Of a DNA stretch of 59,735 nt, positions 8,037 through 16,514 are shown one piece after another (positions within the stretch are counted from its first letter, which is position 1; every line of letters starts with the position of its first letter). The DNA is from an uncultured Bacteroides sp. (GTDB lineage Bacteria; Bacteroidota; Bacteroidia; Bacteroidales; Bacteroidaceae). Below the pieces are notes generated by a model, which saw only the letters and a list, made by a program, of their open reading frames with translations, had not been told where the DNA came from and made no database searches. The stretch is taken from positions 1 to 59,735 of the forward strand of contig CALULL010000019.1 of assembly GCA_944321465.1 (NCBI GenBank), written 5' to 3'. Made by a program: the position numbers and the translations under genes.

Positions 8037-8522
8037 ATGAAGAAGAAACTATTGCTGGGCTGCCTGGCCGTGCTGCTTTCTGCGGCGGCTTCGTTTGCCC
8101 AAGAGCGGCCCAACCGGCTGGTGTTCCACCTGAAGGGTGGCGAAGTGTTGGCGGTACCCTTGGCCAAGGCCGACAGCGTGACGTTTGACCGCACATCGGC
8201 AGCCGGGGACATAAGGGTGGACGTGACGCTTGTTGAAAAGGAGGGTGCCAACATCGCCTTCGATGTGCGGCGTTCGCCGGGATGCACCCATTATGCCTAT
8301 GTAGGCATCTGCTCTAAGGAGCAGTTGGCCGGAATGAGCGATTACGACATCGTGCGGCTGAAGGAGGCCGACGCGGCCTCGGGGCTTACGGCGGAGCGGT
8401 TGGAACTGACCGGCCTGCCTGTTTTGCTCGAAGGCTACGATTGTGCCATAGCCTTGATAGCCTACGACGAACTGGACACACCCTGCTCGGTGACGCGGGT
8501 TGAAATCCCGTATCGCGACTGA
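8037..8522 (+). CDS. Small secreted protein, paralogue of the preceding gene
   Basis: The protein is 161 residues with a signal peptide ending near ASFAQ (residues 17-21). The mature start RLVFHLKGGEVLAVPL plus ADSVTFD and the following segment FDVRRSPGCTHYAYVGIC align by eye with the upstream protein (SEACAYYRVLVY). A later segment, YDELDTPCSVTRVEI, matches YDRYGTPCSVARASF in the upstream gene. It therefore looks like the common core of the pair without the extra C-terminal domain. The gene ends about 165 bp before a convergent porin gene. No function can be assigned. Confidence 0.75.
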   Translation: MKKKLLLGCLAVLLSAAASFAQERPNRLVFHLKGGEVLAVPLAKADSVTFDRTSAAGDIRVDVTLVEKEGANIAFDVRRSPGCTHYAYVGICSKEQLAGMSDYDIVRLKEADAASGLTAERLELTGLPVLLEGYDCAIALIAYDELDTPCSVTRVEIPYRD

Positions 8523-8558
8523 GACCACGGCTTGTCCGTGCCGGATGCCCGGCAAGGG

Positions 8559-8646
8559 AGCGCACCTGTGCCCCTTGCCGGGCATTCCTTTGCTGCCGTG
8601 GCGGCAAAGGTGCGCCCGCCCGGTGGCACAGGTGTGCTCCCGGGGG
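8559..8646. repeat. 22-bp dyad repeat array C (4 units)
   Basis: Four units in exact 22-bp register have cores GCACCTGTGCCCC, ATTCCTTTGCTGCC, GGCAAAGGTGCGCC and GGCACAGGTGTGCT. Centres are CC, CC, GG, GG. The array lies 37 bp after the stop of the upstream gene, between convergent genes. Confidence 0.85.
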
Positions 8647-8687
8647 GAGTGTCCAGTCCTTGCACGGGCGGAGCGGGGCGGGGATGC

Positions 8688-9872
8688 TCAGAAGACGGGG
8701 ATGGTGTAGACCAGGCCCAGCGACACGCGCTGCTGGCTGATAGCCTCGCCGCCCAGGGCACGGGCGCGCTGGGTGAGTCCCCGGTGGCGGTACAGGTAGT
8801 GGAGGAAGAGGAACAGCTCGCTGTTCTTCAACGGATAGAACTCGACGCTGGCTTGCGCGTTCCACGTGCGGCGGTACAGCCCGGCCTCGTAAGGCCCGTT
8901 GGCGCGGTAGACGCGTGCCGTCTCGTAGGCTCCCTTGACGTAGACGTTCCACTGCGGATGCACGCGGTAGTCCACGTTGGCTATGGTGGTGAGGTAGCTG
9001 ACGTGCTGTGCCGTCACGCCGCCCTCCTCGTCGGCTGCGGCGGTGAGGTCGCTGACGAGTCCCTTCGAGTCGAGCCCCTCGCGCGAGTACATCAGGTCGA
9101 CGTAGGCCACCAGCGGGCCGCGCTTCCACACGTTGCCCGCCGTCAGGTAGAAGAGGTTCCGCCCCTGGGCGGCCTGGCCAAGCGAGAGCGAGTAGCGCAG
9201 GTTGAGGGCGCGGTCGGGCAGGAAGAAGCCCTCCCAGTTGGCCGTTGCCATCAGGGGAACCTTGGCACGCTGCACGCCTGCGGGCAGGCCGTGCAGGAAG
9301 GCGTCGGACGAGCTGCCGTTGCGGCTGTTGAGCACCTGCAGGTTGAGCTGCTGCGTGGGCGAGAGGGTGACGGTGCCCGTCAGCCCGGTCTGGTAGCAGG
9401 AAAGGTAGTTGTTGAAGTCCGAGAACTCGCGTATCTTGATGGCCTCCACCCAGTACTCGTAGCCGCCGAGCTGCATGATTTGCTTGCCCGCCGTCAGGGC
9501 GAAGCGGGGTAGGAGGTCCCAGCGCACAAAGGCGTACTCGATGGACGACGAGAGGTTGTCCAGCGCGTAGGGGTTGCTCGTCTTGTTGAACGACTGCCTG
9601 AAGTGATAGGAGAAGTTTCCGGCGAAGGTGCCCAGCACCTCCCAGCGCACTTGGTTGATTTTGAAGGCGGCTTCGTCCAGCCGTCCGTCGGTGAGGTAGA
9701 GTCCGGCGGAGGTGTAGAACTGCCAGTTCATGCTGGCTCCGGGGATGGCTTTGCCGTCGGGGGTGACGCGCTCCAGCAGCGTGCGGCCTTCTTCGGGGTT
9801 GATGAGGGGTTCTTGTGCCCGCGCCAGCAGGGGAGCGGCCAGCAGGAGGAGTAGGGCGATGGAGTGTTTCAT
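8688..9872 (-). CDS. Outer-membrane porin, O/P (phosphate-selective) type
   Basis: This 394-residue protein has a signal peptide (MKHSIALLLLLAAPLLARAQ). The body is rich in alternating amphipathic strands and ends with an aromatic residue (YTIPVF), as expected for an outer-membrane barrel. Segments such as INQVRWEVLGTFAGNFSYHF, FVRWDLLPRFALTAGKQ and the closing SLGLVYTIPVF fit the Porin_O_P family. The substrate is not predictable; phosphate or pyrophosphate selectivity is known only for Pseudomonas members. It is the second gene of a minus-strand pair, 13 bp after a lipoprotein gene, so the two are probably co-expressed. Confidence 0.85.
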   Translation of the reverse strand: MKHSIALLLLLAAPLLARAQEPLINPEEGRTLLERVTPDGKAIPGASMNWQFYTSAGLYLTDGRLDEAAFKINQVRWEVLGTFAGNFSYHFRQSFNKTSNPYALDNLSSSIEYAFVRWDLLPRFALTAGKQIMQLGGYEYWVEAIKIREFSDFNNYLSCYQTGLTGTVTLSPTQQLNLQVLNSRNGSSSDAFLHGLPAGVQRAKVPLMATANWEGFFLPDRALNLRYSLSLGQAAQGRNLFYLTAGNVWKRGPLVAYVDLMYSREGLDSKGLVSDLTAAADEEGGVTAQHVSYLTTIANVDYRVHPQWNVYVKGAYETARVYRANGPYEAGLYRRTWNAQASVEFYPLKNSELFLFLHYLYRHRGLTQRARALGGEAISQQRVSLGLVYTIPVF

Positions 9873-9885
9873 GGCATGGGGGTAT

Positions 9886-10797
9886 TTAGATGTAAGAACG
9901 TAGTCCGCCGGTGAGTGAGAGGCGCAGGAGATTTTCGTCGAGGTCCCACGTGCCGGGCTTTATGAGAGAACTGTTGGCATAGGGGCTGAGGTAGCGCGAG
10001 TAGATGAGGTTGAACTCGGCACCGATGCCCACGTGTTGTGTCAGCATGTATTCTACGCCCAAGTCGCAGGTGGCTCCAAAGGAGTGTTGCTTCTTTATCT
10101 CGTCATTGGCAAAAGCGCAGCCAAGGGTGAAGGCTTCGTCGACGACCCAGTTGCGGGGCAGGTAGTAGCGGCTGGTCAGTCCCAGCCCGACGTAGTGCTG
10201 GGTGAGGTCGTTGGTGGGAAAGTCGTAGTGCGTACCGTCGTAGGCCAGCTTGAGTCCCACGGTCGGGAGTAGCATGTAGCTGTAGGACGCACGCCACGAG
10301 GGGCTGTAGCGGTTCCGGTAGATGTTGTTGAGCGGCTGGAAGAAGTCTCCTGCGGTCCATCCGTAGCCTCCGTCCATCTTGAAGATGTGGCGCGGGGGGC
10401 GGCTTTCGGTGGCTTCTGCCGTCGGGTGGGTTCCCACCGTGGGGGCGTGGAGCAGCATGATGCCCCTGAGGACATGTCTTGACGACCAGAAGTTAGGACG
10501 TTTGTACTGCGTCACGAGCAGGATGTCGCCGCCCTCCTTGGCGGTGACCTCGGCGGCGAGGTCGGACAGGCGGTCGTACTCGTCCTTGGCCTTGATGGCC
10601 GTGCGCATCACCAGCACCTCGCCTATGGTATCTGAGGGCTGCGGGGCCTCTTGGCCTTGGCTGGCGTTGAGTATCTGTACGGTTTCTACGGGGCGTGGGG
10701 TATAAGTTTTCAGGGTGATGGACATTACGCTGGGGCTGCAACCGGCCAAGAGCAGAAGCAAGGCGATGGCGGCAGCCTGTAGCAAGGGTTTGTTCAT
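9886..10797 (-). CDS. Lipoprotein with N-terminal domain and barrel-like C-terminal half
   Basis: The 303-residue reading starts at MNKPLLQ (10797), which gives a clean lipoprotein signal (LLLLLAGC); a longer in-frame reading from 10869 would bury it. Residues 25-110 hold a mixed domain containing the segment SDLAAEVTAKEGGDILLVTQ, similar in style to small periplasmic lipoprotein domains. The C-terminal 170 residues alternate aromatic and polar residues like an outer-membrane beta-barrel (WRASYSYMLLPTVGLKLAYD). The promoter lies at 10867-10897. It is followed after 13 bp by the porin gene. Function unknown. Confidence 0.75.
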   Translation of the reverse strand: MNKPLLQAAAIALLLLLAGCSPSVMSITLKTYTPRPVETVQILNASQGQEAPQPSDTIGEVLVMRTAIKAKDEYDRLSDLAAEVTAKEGGDILLVTQYKRPNFWSSRHVLRGIMLLHAPTVGTHPTAEATESRPPRHIFKMDGGYGWTAGDFFQPLNNIYRNRYSPSWRASYSYMLLPTVGLKLAYDGTHYDFPTNDLTQHYVGLGLTSRYYLPRNWVVDEAFTLGCAFANDEIKKQHSFGATCDLGVEYMLTQHVGIGAEFNLIYSRYLSPYANSSLIKPGTWDLDENLLRLSLTGGLRSYI

Positions 10798-10866
10798 AGT
10801 AGTTCTTTGTGTTTCTGTTGGTTCGTAATAGGGGCGGACGACCGGGTAAACCTGTGCCCGCCGCGA

Positions 10867-10897
10867 CAAAGTTAACGCTTATGCTACGAAATGCAAA
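10867..10897 (-). promoter_or_regulatory. Promoter of the lipoprotein-porin operon
   Basis: On the minus strand, TTTG (plus-strand CAAA at 10894-10897) is followed after 19 bp by TAACTTTG (plus-strand CAAAGTTA at 10867-10874). This is one of the best -33/-7 pairs in the window. Confidence 0.75.
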
Positions 10898-10939
10898 ATA
10901 AAGTTAGAAGAAAAGAAGGAGGGCTGGCCGTGGAAACGA

Positions 10940-10988
10940 CATCCGCCCCTCTGCGGCTCGAAGAAACGGGGTTGCAGAGGGGCGGATG
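10940..10988 (-). terminator. Long hairpin after the YfhO-like gene
   Basis: CATCCGCCCCTCTGC (10940-10954) pairs perfectly over 15 bp with GCAGAGGGGCGGATG (10974-10988). It lies 22 bp after the stop of the minus-strand YfhO-like gene. The U-tract is weak (GTCGTTTCC), so termination is likely but not certain. Confidence 0.6.
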
Positions 10989-11009
10989 CCGGTGGGGGAA
11001 GCTGCGGGG

Positions 11010-13553
11010 TCAGGCTTGCGGGGCGGTGGGAGTGCTGTCGGCCTTGCGTGCGTTGCGCCAGGCGAGCAACAGGGCTGCGACGAGGCCCAGCAGGATGAGC
11101 ACGGCGGCGGTGTAGGCTATGCCTTCGGTGACGTGCAGGCTGGTGGGGTCGAAGCGCATCTCTATGGTGTGCCGTCCGGCGGGGATGTGGAGGGCGCGCA
11201 GCACGTAGTCGGCCCGGGCCAGCGAGGCAGGCTGCCCGTCGATGGTGGTTTGCCAGCCGTCGGGGTAGTATATCTCGGAGAACACGGCCACGCCGTCGGC
11301 TGTGTTGTCGGTTGTATAGACCAGCCGGTTGGGGGCGTACTCTGTCAGCCGGATGGAGGCAAGGCTGTCGTGGGGCGTTTGGGTGGCTCCGTGCAGGATG
11401 TCGCGGAAGCGTCGGTCCACAACGGCTGTCCTGGCGGGGTGTATGCTGTCCAAGGCATCAATCTCGGCGTTGGCATTGTCCACGTAGAGCACGTCGTCGA
11501 CGAACCAGGCGTTGCCGCTGGCATGAGGGTTCTGTAGCGGGACGGTCTGGCCGTTCTCTCCCCCCGGGAAGATGAAGTAGCGGGTGTTGAGCATGTTCAG
11601 TACGCGGAACTTGGCCGGGTCTGCCTGGCTCAGGTCTCCTCCGGTGCGTGCCATCTCGCGGTAGAGGTCTTGCATCTCGGGAGCGATGTGCCGGTCTATC
11701 AGTTCCTGGTAACGGCGCAGTTTGGCGGCATGGTATCCGCCTATGCTCTTGTGCCAGTACGAGGTGTTGTTTTCATTGAAGGTGCTGGTGGCGAAGTTCA
11801 GTACCCGGTAGTCCAGGGTGGTGTCGCGCAGGATGGCCTCGTCGGTGCTCGTTTTCTGGAAGGAGGTGGAGCGCACGGAACTTGCTACGAACTGGCTGTC
11901 GTTGAGATAACGCTTGTTTACCCCCCACAGGTCGACCAGGCACAGCAGGGCAATGCCTCCCACGGTGAGCGAACCTCTCAGTTTGCCTGCCGAGTGGAGT
12001 AGCAGGAGCAGCACGCCTATGGCTATGATGAAGAAGCTCCGCAAGGCATCGGCCTGCACAAGGGTGGCACGCATCTCGGAGAGGTTGGCCAGGATGGCGG
12101 GCAACTCGGCAGCCGGGAGGTAGTCTTGGCTGGCCGCTTGCTGGAGCATCTGCATTTCCTGGGCAGGCACATAGGCCGAGGGAGAGGGCGTGCCCGGCAC
12201 CGCAAACCACAGAGCCGTTCCCGCCGTGAGCACCAGGCAGATGATGGTTGCCTTGAGATGGGTTCGCAGCAGGGACGGTTCTTCTATCAGCCTCTTCAGG
12301 GCAAGGATGGCCAGCAAGGGGATGGTGAACTCCGCGATGACGAGAATGGACGACACGGCCCGGAATTTATTGTACATCGGCACGTAGTCTATGAAGAAGT
12401 CCGTCAGGGGCATGAAGTTCTTGCCCCAGGAGAGCAGGATGGAGAACAGGGTGGCTCCTACGAGCGCCCACTTGAACGGTCCTTTGACGACGACACAGCC
12501 CAGGAGAAAGAGGAAGAGGACGAACGCCCCCACGTACACAGGCCCTGCTGTCATGGGTTGGTCGCCAAAGTATTGCGTCAGTTGTGAATATAGAGGGGCA
12601 TAGCGGGGGTTGGCCTTTTGCATGGCGGTTTCGCTTTCTGTCAGCGGCACGGAGGCTCCCCCTTTGTAGTTGGGGACAAGCAGGGTCCAGGTTTCGCCTA
12701 TGCCGTAGCTCCATTGGGTGATGTAGTCGCGGTTCAGGCCGCTGCTGGTCTGCTGGGCGGCATCGCCAGTATGCACCAGTTCGCTCTTGCCGCGCATGGT
12801 CTCCTTGCTGTAGGTGTACGTGTGGTAGAGGTTAGAAAGGTTGGCCGCCACACCTACGAGTGCCGCCACGAGCAGCACGGCGCTGGCCTTGAAGAACTGA
12901 GGAAGCGTATTCTCGCGGCAAGCCTTCACGAAGTAGGCAGCAACGAGGAACAGGATTACGAACAAGAAATAGTAGGACATCTGCACATGGTTGGACAGCA
13001 CCTGCAGTGCCAGGAACAAGGCCGTGAGCACACCTCCCCACAGCAGTCGTCCCCGGTAGGCCAGTATGATGCCCGCCAAGGTGGGAGGAATGTAGGCAAG
13101 GGTGATGTATTTCCAGATGTGGCCTGCCGAGATGAGGATAAAGAAGTAGGAGGAGAAGGCCCACAGCACTGCCCCCAAGGCCGAGAGCCAGACCGGCAAG
13201 GCGAGTGTACGTAGCAGAATGTAGAAGCCCAGAAGCATCATAAACGTCAGGCACACGTAGTCGGGCAGGAACAGTTGGTACACCTTTCCTGCCCAGCTGA
13301 GCGGCTGGGTGGAGTCGTAGGAAGGGGATATCTGATAAGTAGGCATTCCGCCGAAGAGCGAGTTGGTCCACCGTGTGCGTTCGCCCGTCTGCTCGTAGTA
13401 GGTGGCAGCCTCCTGGCCTGCGCCCACACCTGCGGCGCTGTCGTGTTGGAAGAGGATGCGCCCTTCGATGTCCGCCGGGAAGAAATAGGCGAAAGACAGC
13501 ACAATGAAGGCCAGCAGGGCCACCACGTCGGGAAGAATCTTTTTCAGTTTCAT
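11010..13553 (-). CDS. YfhO-family polytopic membrane protein
   Basis: The start at 13553 (MKLKKILPDVVALLAFIVLS) gives 847 residues and leaves a 20-nt leader behind its -7 box. The N-terminal two-thirds carry about a dozen hydrophobic helices. The first outside loop, FPADIEGRILFQHDSAAG, is rich in acidic and polar residues, as in YfhO and GT-C-like proteins. The C-terminal third is soluble and beta-rich (GVAVFSEIYYPDGWQTTIDG), then a last membrane helix and a basic tail. YfhO of Bacillus is linked to lipoteichoic-acid glycosylation. Bacteroidetes members are presumed membrane glycosyltransferases acting on an envelope glycan, but the substrate is unknown. It is divergent from mtnN. Confidence 0.88.
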   Translation of the reverse strand: MKLKKILPDVVALLAFIVLSFAYFFPADIEGRILFQHDSAAGVGAGQEAATYYEQTGERTRWTNSLFGGMPTYQISPSYDSTQPLSWAGKVYQLFLPDYVCLTFMMLLGFYILLRTLALPVWLSALGAVLWAFSSYFFILISAGHIWKYITLAYIPPTLAGIILAYRGRLLWGGVLTALFLALQVLSNHVQMSYYFLFVILFLVAAYFVKACRENTLPQFFKASAVLLVAALVGVAANLSNLYHTYTYSKETMRGKSELVHTGDAAQQTSSGLNRDYITQWSYGIGETWTLLVPNYKGGASVPLTESETAMQKANPRYAPLYSQLTQYFGDQPMTAGPVYVGAFVLFLFLLGCVVVKGPFKWALVGATLFSILLSWGKNFMPLTDFFIDYVPMYNKFRAVSSILVIAEFTIPLLAILALKRLIEEPSLLRTHLKATIICLVLTAGTALWFAVPGTPSPSAYVPAQEMQMLQQAASQDYLPAAELPAILANLSEMRATLVQADALRSFFIIAIGVLLLLLHSAGKLRGSLTVGGIALLCLVDLWGVNKRYLNDSQFVASSVRSTSFQKTSTDEAILRDTTLDYRVLNFATSTFNENNTSYWHKSIGGYHAAKLRRYQELIDRHIAPEMQDLYREMARTGGDLSQADPAKFRVLNMLNTRYFIFPGGENGQTVPLQNPHASGNAWFVDDVLYVDNANAEIDALDSIHPARTAVVDRRFRDILHGATQTPHDSLASIRLTEYAPNRLVYTTDNTADGVAVFSEIYYPDGWQTTIDGQPASLARADYVLRALHIPAGRHTIEMRFDPTSLHVTEGIAYTAAVLILLGLVAALLLAWRNARKADSTPTAPQA

Positions 13554-13578
13554 AGAAGATATGCGTTTACTTTGGCGG

Positions 13579-13586
13579 CAAAGATA
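13579..13586 (-). promoter_or_regulatory. -7 box of the YfhO-like gene
   Basis: Plus-strand CAAAGATA reads TATCTTTG on the minus strand, 26 bp from the start codon. It is back-to-back with the mtnN promoter, 22 bp away, so one regulator could control both. Confidence 0.65.
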
Positions 13587-13608
13587 GCGCATTTAGCACG
13601 AAATGTAG

Positions 13609-13616
13609 TACTTTTG
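13609..13616 (+). promoter_or_regulatory. -7 box of mtnN-luxS
   Basis: TACTTTTG matches the -7 consensus and lies 34 bp upstream of the mtnN ATG. A TTTA at 13592-13595 is a weak -33 candidate. Confidence 0.6.
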
Positions 13617-13649
13617 CGCCAGATTTGTTTGAACACCAAAGGAATAACC

Positions 13650-14366
13650 ATGAGGATTGGAATTGTTAGTGCTATGGACAGCGAGCACCGCCAGCTTTCT
13701 GCCCGCTTGGCACATGCTGCGGAGGCGGGCGGCGGTTCTTTCCGCTACGTAGAGGGGACATTGGGGGCGAACGAGGTTGTCCTCACCCAGTGTGGCATCG
13801 GTAAGGTGAATGCCGCCGTGGGTGCCTGTGAACTGTTGCGCCGCTATGGTCCGGACTGTGTGTTGAGCACCGGTGTGGCCGGCGGGATAGACGCTTGCCT
13901 GCGGGTGGGCGACGTAGTGGCCAGTGCCTGGTTGACGTATCACGATGTGTGGTGCGGCGAAGGCAACGAGGATGGGCAAGTGCAGGGCCTGCCCGCCCGC
14001 TTCGAGGGCGACCCCGTGCTGCTGGGTTGCGCTTTGGCTTTGGATGGTGCGCCGGGGCTGGAGAGCCGTATCCGTGCAGGGCTGATGTGCACTGGCGACC
14101 GTTTTGTCACTTCGCGCTCCGAGCTTGAGTCCATAAAGGCCCGCTTTCCCGACGGGCTTGCCGTCGACATGGAGTCGGCTGCGCTGGCGCAGACTTGTTA
14201 CTTGTTCGACACGCCTTTCCTAAGCTTCCGCATCGTCAGCGACACACCCGGAACCGACGGCCATGCCCAGCAATATGCCGACTTTTGGGCACGTTTGGCC
14301 GAACGCTCTTTCCGCACCACCTGGGCTTTCCTCGCTGCCCTGCCAAGGCGGCTTGAAGCCCGTTGA
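13650..14366 (+). CDS. mtnN: 5'-methylthioadenosine/S-adenosylhomocysteine nucleosidase
   Basis: Hydrolyses SAH to adenine and S-ribosylhomocysteine, and MTA to methylthioribose. The 238-residue protein starts MRIGIVSAMDSEHRQL. It shows the nucleoside phosphorylase-fold landmarks STGVAGGID, the ribose-binding segment VDMESAALAQTCY and the catalytic-Asp region RIVSDTPG. A longer in-frame reading from 13275 is ignored because the true N-terminus and promoter are downstream. The product feeds directly into LuxS, encoded 53 bp later, so the pair forms the activated-methyl-cycle/AI-2 module. The MTA activity would also clear the by-product of spermidine synthesis that follows from speA. Confidence 0.93.
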   Translation: MRIGIVSAMDSEHRQLSARLAHAAEAGGGSFRYVEGTLGANEVVLTQCGIGKVNAAVGACELLRRYGPDCVLSTGVAGGIDACLRVGDVVASAWLTYHDVWCGEGNEDGQVQGLPARFEGDPVLLGCALALDGAPGLESRIRAGLMCTGDRFVTSRSELESIKARFPDGLAVDMESAALAQTCYLFDTPFLSFRIVSDTPGTDGHAQQYADFWARLAERSFRTTWAFLAALPRRLEAR

Positions 14367-14419
14367 GGCGGTGCTCTGTAGTCTGAATATCGAACCAATA
14401 TTAAAAGGAAAATAGCTAT

Positions 14420-14905
14420 ATGAAGAAAATTCCCAGTTTTACTATTGATCACATCCGCCTGTTGCGTGGCATTTACGTTTCGCGTAAGGACGAAGTAAAC
14501 GGTGAAACCATCACGACCTTCGACATCCGCATGAAGGAGCCTAACCGTGAACCCGCGTTGGCCCCCAGTGCTTTGCACACCATTGAGCATCTGGCCGCCA
14601 CTTACCTGCGCAACAAGCCTCAGTGGCAGGACAAGATTATCTATTGGGGCCCTATGGGATGCCTGACGGGCAACTATCTGCTTATGCGTGGCGACCTGCA
14701 GCCCGAGGACATCCTGCTGCTGATGCAAGATACGTTCCGCTTCATAGCCCAGTATCAGGGCGAAGTGCCGGGGGCTGCTCCCGCGGACTGTGGGAACTAC
14801 TTGCTGCACGACCTGCCTATGGCGCGGTGGGAGTCGTCCAAGTTCCTGCACGAGGTACTTGAGCACATGACGGCGGCCAACATGCGCTATCCCGAGAAGC
14901 GTTGA
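14420..14905 (+). CDS. luxS: S-ribosylhomocysteine lyase (AI-2 synthase)
   Basis: Splits S-ribosylhomocysteine into homocysteine and DPD, the precursor of autoinducer 2. The 161 residues match the family length. Metal ligands are His53 and His57 in HTIEH and Cys124 in DCGNYLLHD. The catalytic cysteine is Cys81 in GPMGCLTG. Its substrate is made by the upstream mtnN gene, and both are probably one transcript. Two hairpins follow (14914-14953 and 14962-15016); the second has a U-rich tail and probably ends the operon. Confidence 0.97.
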   Translation: MKKIPSFTIDHIRLLRGIYVSRKDEVNGETITTFDIRMKEPNREPALAPSALHTIEHLAATYLRNKPQWQDKIIYWGPMGCLTGNYLLMRGDLQPEDILLLMQDTFRFIAQYQGEVPGAAPADCGNYLLHDLPMARWESSKFLHEVLEHMTAANMRYPEKR

Positions 14906-14913
14906 CGTACCCC

Positions 14914-14953
14914 TGTCCCGCCTGCCTGTCGTTTCGGTCGGCCTGGCGGGACA
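14914..14953. other. Hairpin directly after luxS
   Basis: TGTCCCGCC (14914-14922) pairs with GGCGGGACA (14945-14953) over nine perfect base pairs. An A-run rather than a T-run follows on the plus strand, and no U-run is present on the minus strand, so this is not a standard terminator. It may stabilise the 3' end of the luxS mRNA. Confidence 0.5.
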
Positions 14954-14955
14954 AA

Positions 14956-15214
14956 AAGAAGCGGAGGACAAATGGTGAGTATGTTCCCTTTGGGCGGGTG
15001 CTCCCTTTGTCCTCCGTTTTGTTGTTTGTTCCTGAACTACAATCTTTGCCTTTTTTATCTTTTCTTCTCATCATCGGACAGGTGCCGGTTGGCTTTGCCC
15101 GTTCGTATGCTTGTTGCGTGTGGAGTGCCGATAGCTTTCGACCGCTGGTCGTTTTGGGTTCATTCTTACGCTCCGGCCTTTCCGAGGTGCGGATTATAAC
15201 AATAATCCTCTTCG
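14956..15214 (-). ncRNA. Candidate small RNA, minus strand
   Basis: A minus-strand promoter (-33 TTG from plus-strand CAA at 15248-15250, 20-bp spacer, -7 TATTTTTG from plus-strand CAAAAATA at 15220-15227) faces the hairpin and U-rich tract at 14956-15016. Together they would define a transcript of about 255 nt that ends tail-to-tail with luxS. It contains only a short, basic open reading frame that looks non-coding. It resembles no RNA family I recognise. The rest of the 14906-15465 spacer holds no gene. Confidence 0.35.
14962..15024. terminator. Bidirectional terminator downstream of luxS
   Basis: CGGAGGACAAA (14962-14972) and TTTGTCCTCCG (15006-15016) form an 11-bp perfect stem with a 33-nt loop. 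On the plus strand it is followed by TTTTGTTGTTTG. On the minus strand it is followed by CTTCTTTTTG. It can therefore serve luxS and a minus-strand transcript starting near 15214. The long loop is unusual. Confidence 0.65.
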
Positions 15215-15465
15215 GACTACAAAAATAATGCAAACCTGAAGATTATGCAAGAAAGAGGAGTGTTATTTTCATTCCTCTCTTGCATTTTTTTTGCCAACCC
15301 TTTTCAGGAGGCTCTGGGAGGTACTTCATTTTCTCCCGACGGCAGTTTGATTTTTCCTTTCTTATTCGTTCTTTTGCACCGATTGGACGTAGCCCCGCCG
15401 TGCGGTTGGCACCTATGTCACAAGCTGGTGCTGCTATACCTATTTATATATAACCGTTTTCCTGT

Positions 15466-16173
15466 ATGCCTACCGTAGCTTATCTCATTCACGATGCCGA
15501 ATTGGGGCAGGTCGAGGTCTGTCCCGACAGCCGTGCCCGACGCTTCATCTTCCGCGTGCGCGACGGCGTGCTTCGTGCCACCGTCCCCACGTCGGCCACC
15601 CCGGCCGACGTGCGCCGGGCCATCGACAGCCTGCGTCCCCGCTTGGGCAACGCTTTGCAGCGGTGTCCCGTCAGGCACATCGACTTGGACTATGGCATCC
15701 ACACCGACCTTTTTGACTTTACTCTGGCTTTGGGGGCGGGGACGCGCTTCTGCGTGGCTGCCACCCCTGACGGGACGGTGCTTCGTTGCCCGCCCGGCAC
15801 CGACTTTGACGACCCCGCGTTGCAGGACTGGTTGCAGAAGGTTGTCGTCCGGCTGTTGCGTCGCGTTGCCGGGCAGGTGTTGCCGCCACGGCTGGACAGG
15901 CTGGCTCGTCGGCATGGGTTGACGTATACCGGTGTCAGGATTGGTTCCAGTCGCAGCCGTTGGGGCAGCTGTTCGGCACAGGGTAGCATCAACCTTTCGT
16001 GCTTTTTGCTGAAGTTACCCGCCCGCCTGGTGGACTATGTGCTGCTGCACGAGCTGGCCCATACGCGGGAGATGAACCACGGGCCGCGCTTCCACGCCCT
16101 GCTCGACCGCATCACCGACGGGCAAGCCGCTGCCTGCGAGGCCGAGATAAAGCGCTACGGCACGGGGTTGTGA
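15466..16173 (+). CDS. YgjP-type zinc metallopeptidase (M48/DUF45 family)
   Basis: This 235-residue protein has the DUF45/YgjP layout: a mixed N-terminal domain of about 130 residues, then a compact catalytic part. The zinc motif is HELAHTREMNHGPRFHALL (HExxH, with a third His further on). Just before it comes SSRSRWGSCSAQGSINLS, the strongly conserved strand and loop of the family, followed by LLKLPARLVDYVLL. No signal peptide is present, so it should be cytosolic. Natural substrates of YgjP proteins are unknown. The gene stands alone between two long spacers. Confidence 0.9.
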   Translation: MPTVAYLIHDAELGQVEVCPDSRARRFIFRVRDGVLRATVPTSATPADVRRAIDSLRPRLGNALQRCPVRHIDLDYGIHTDLFDFTLALGAGTRFCVAATPDGTVLRCPPGTDFDDPALQDWLQKVVVRLLRRVAGQVLPPRLDRLARRHGLTYTGVRIGSSRSRWGSCSAQGSINLSCFLLKLPARLVDYVLLHELAHTREMNHGPRFHALLDRITDGQAAACEAEIKRYGTGL

Positions 16174-16514
16174 CGCGCTGCACGCTGCGGGCGGAGGAAG
16201 GCGGATTGCCTTCGTCGGGCATGGGTATGTGTCTTGGGGTGGAAGCTCCGGCACGAAATGTGACCGGGAAAGAAACTTGTCTGACGCACCCAGCGGGCAT
16301 CACTGCTGGCCGGGGCGTCAAAAACAAGGTTTAGGTTAAGTCTTGTGTTATTCCTTTTCAGTTATGCCTTCAGAAATACTGTTCGCTTGTTAAACGCGGA
16401 TATGGCGATATTACTGCATGAGAAAATCTAAAAGAGTGTTAAACGTCTGATGCCATTTTACTCTTTCCCTCCGCGAAGGCCTGACATTGACATTCTGATT
16501 TTCCTGTTGCCCGA

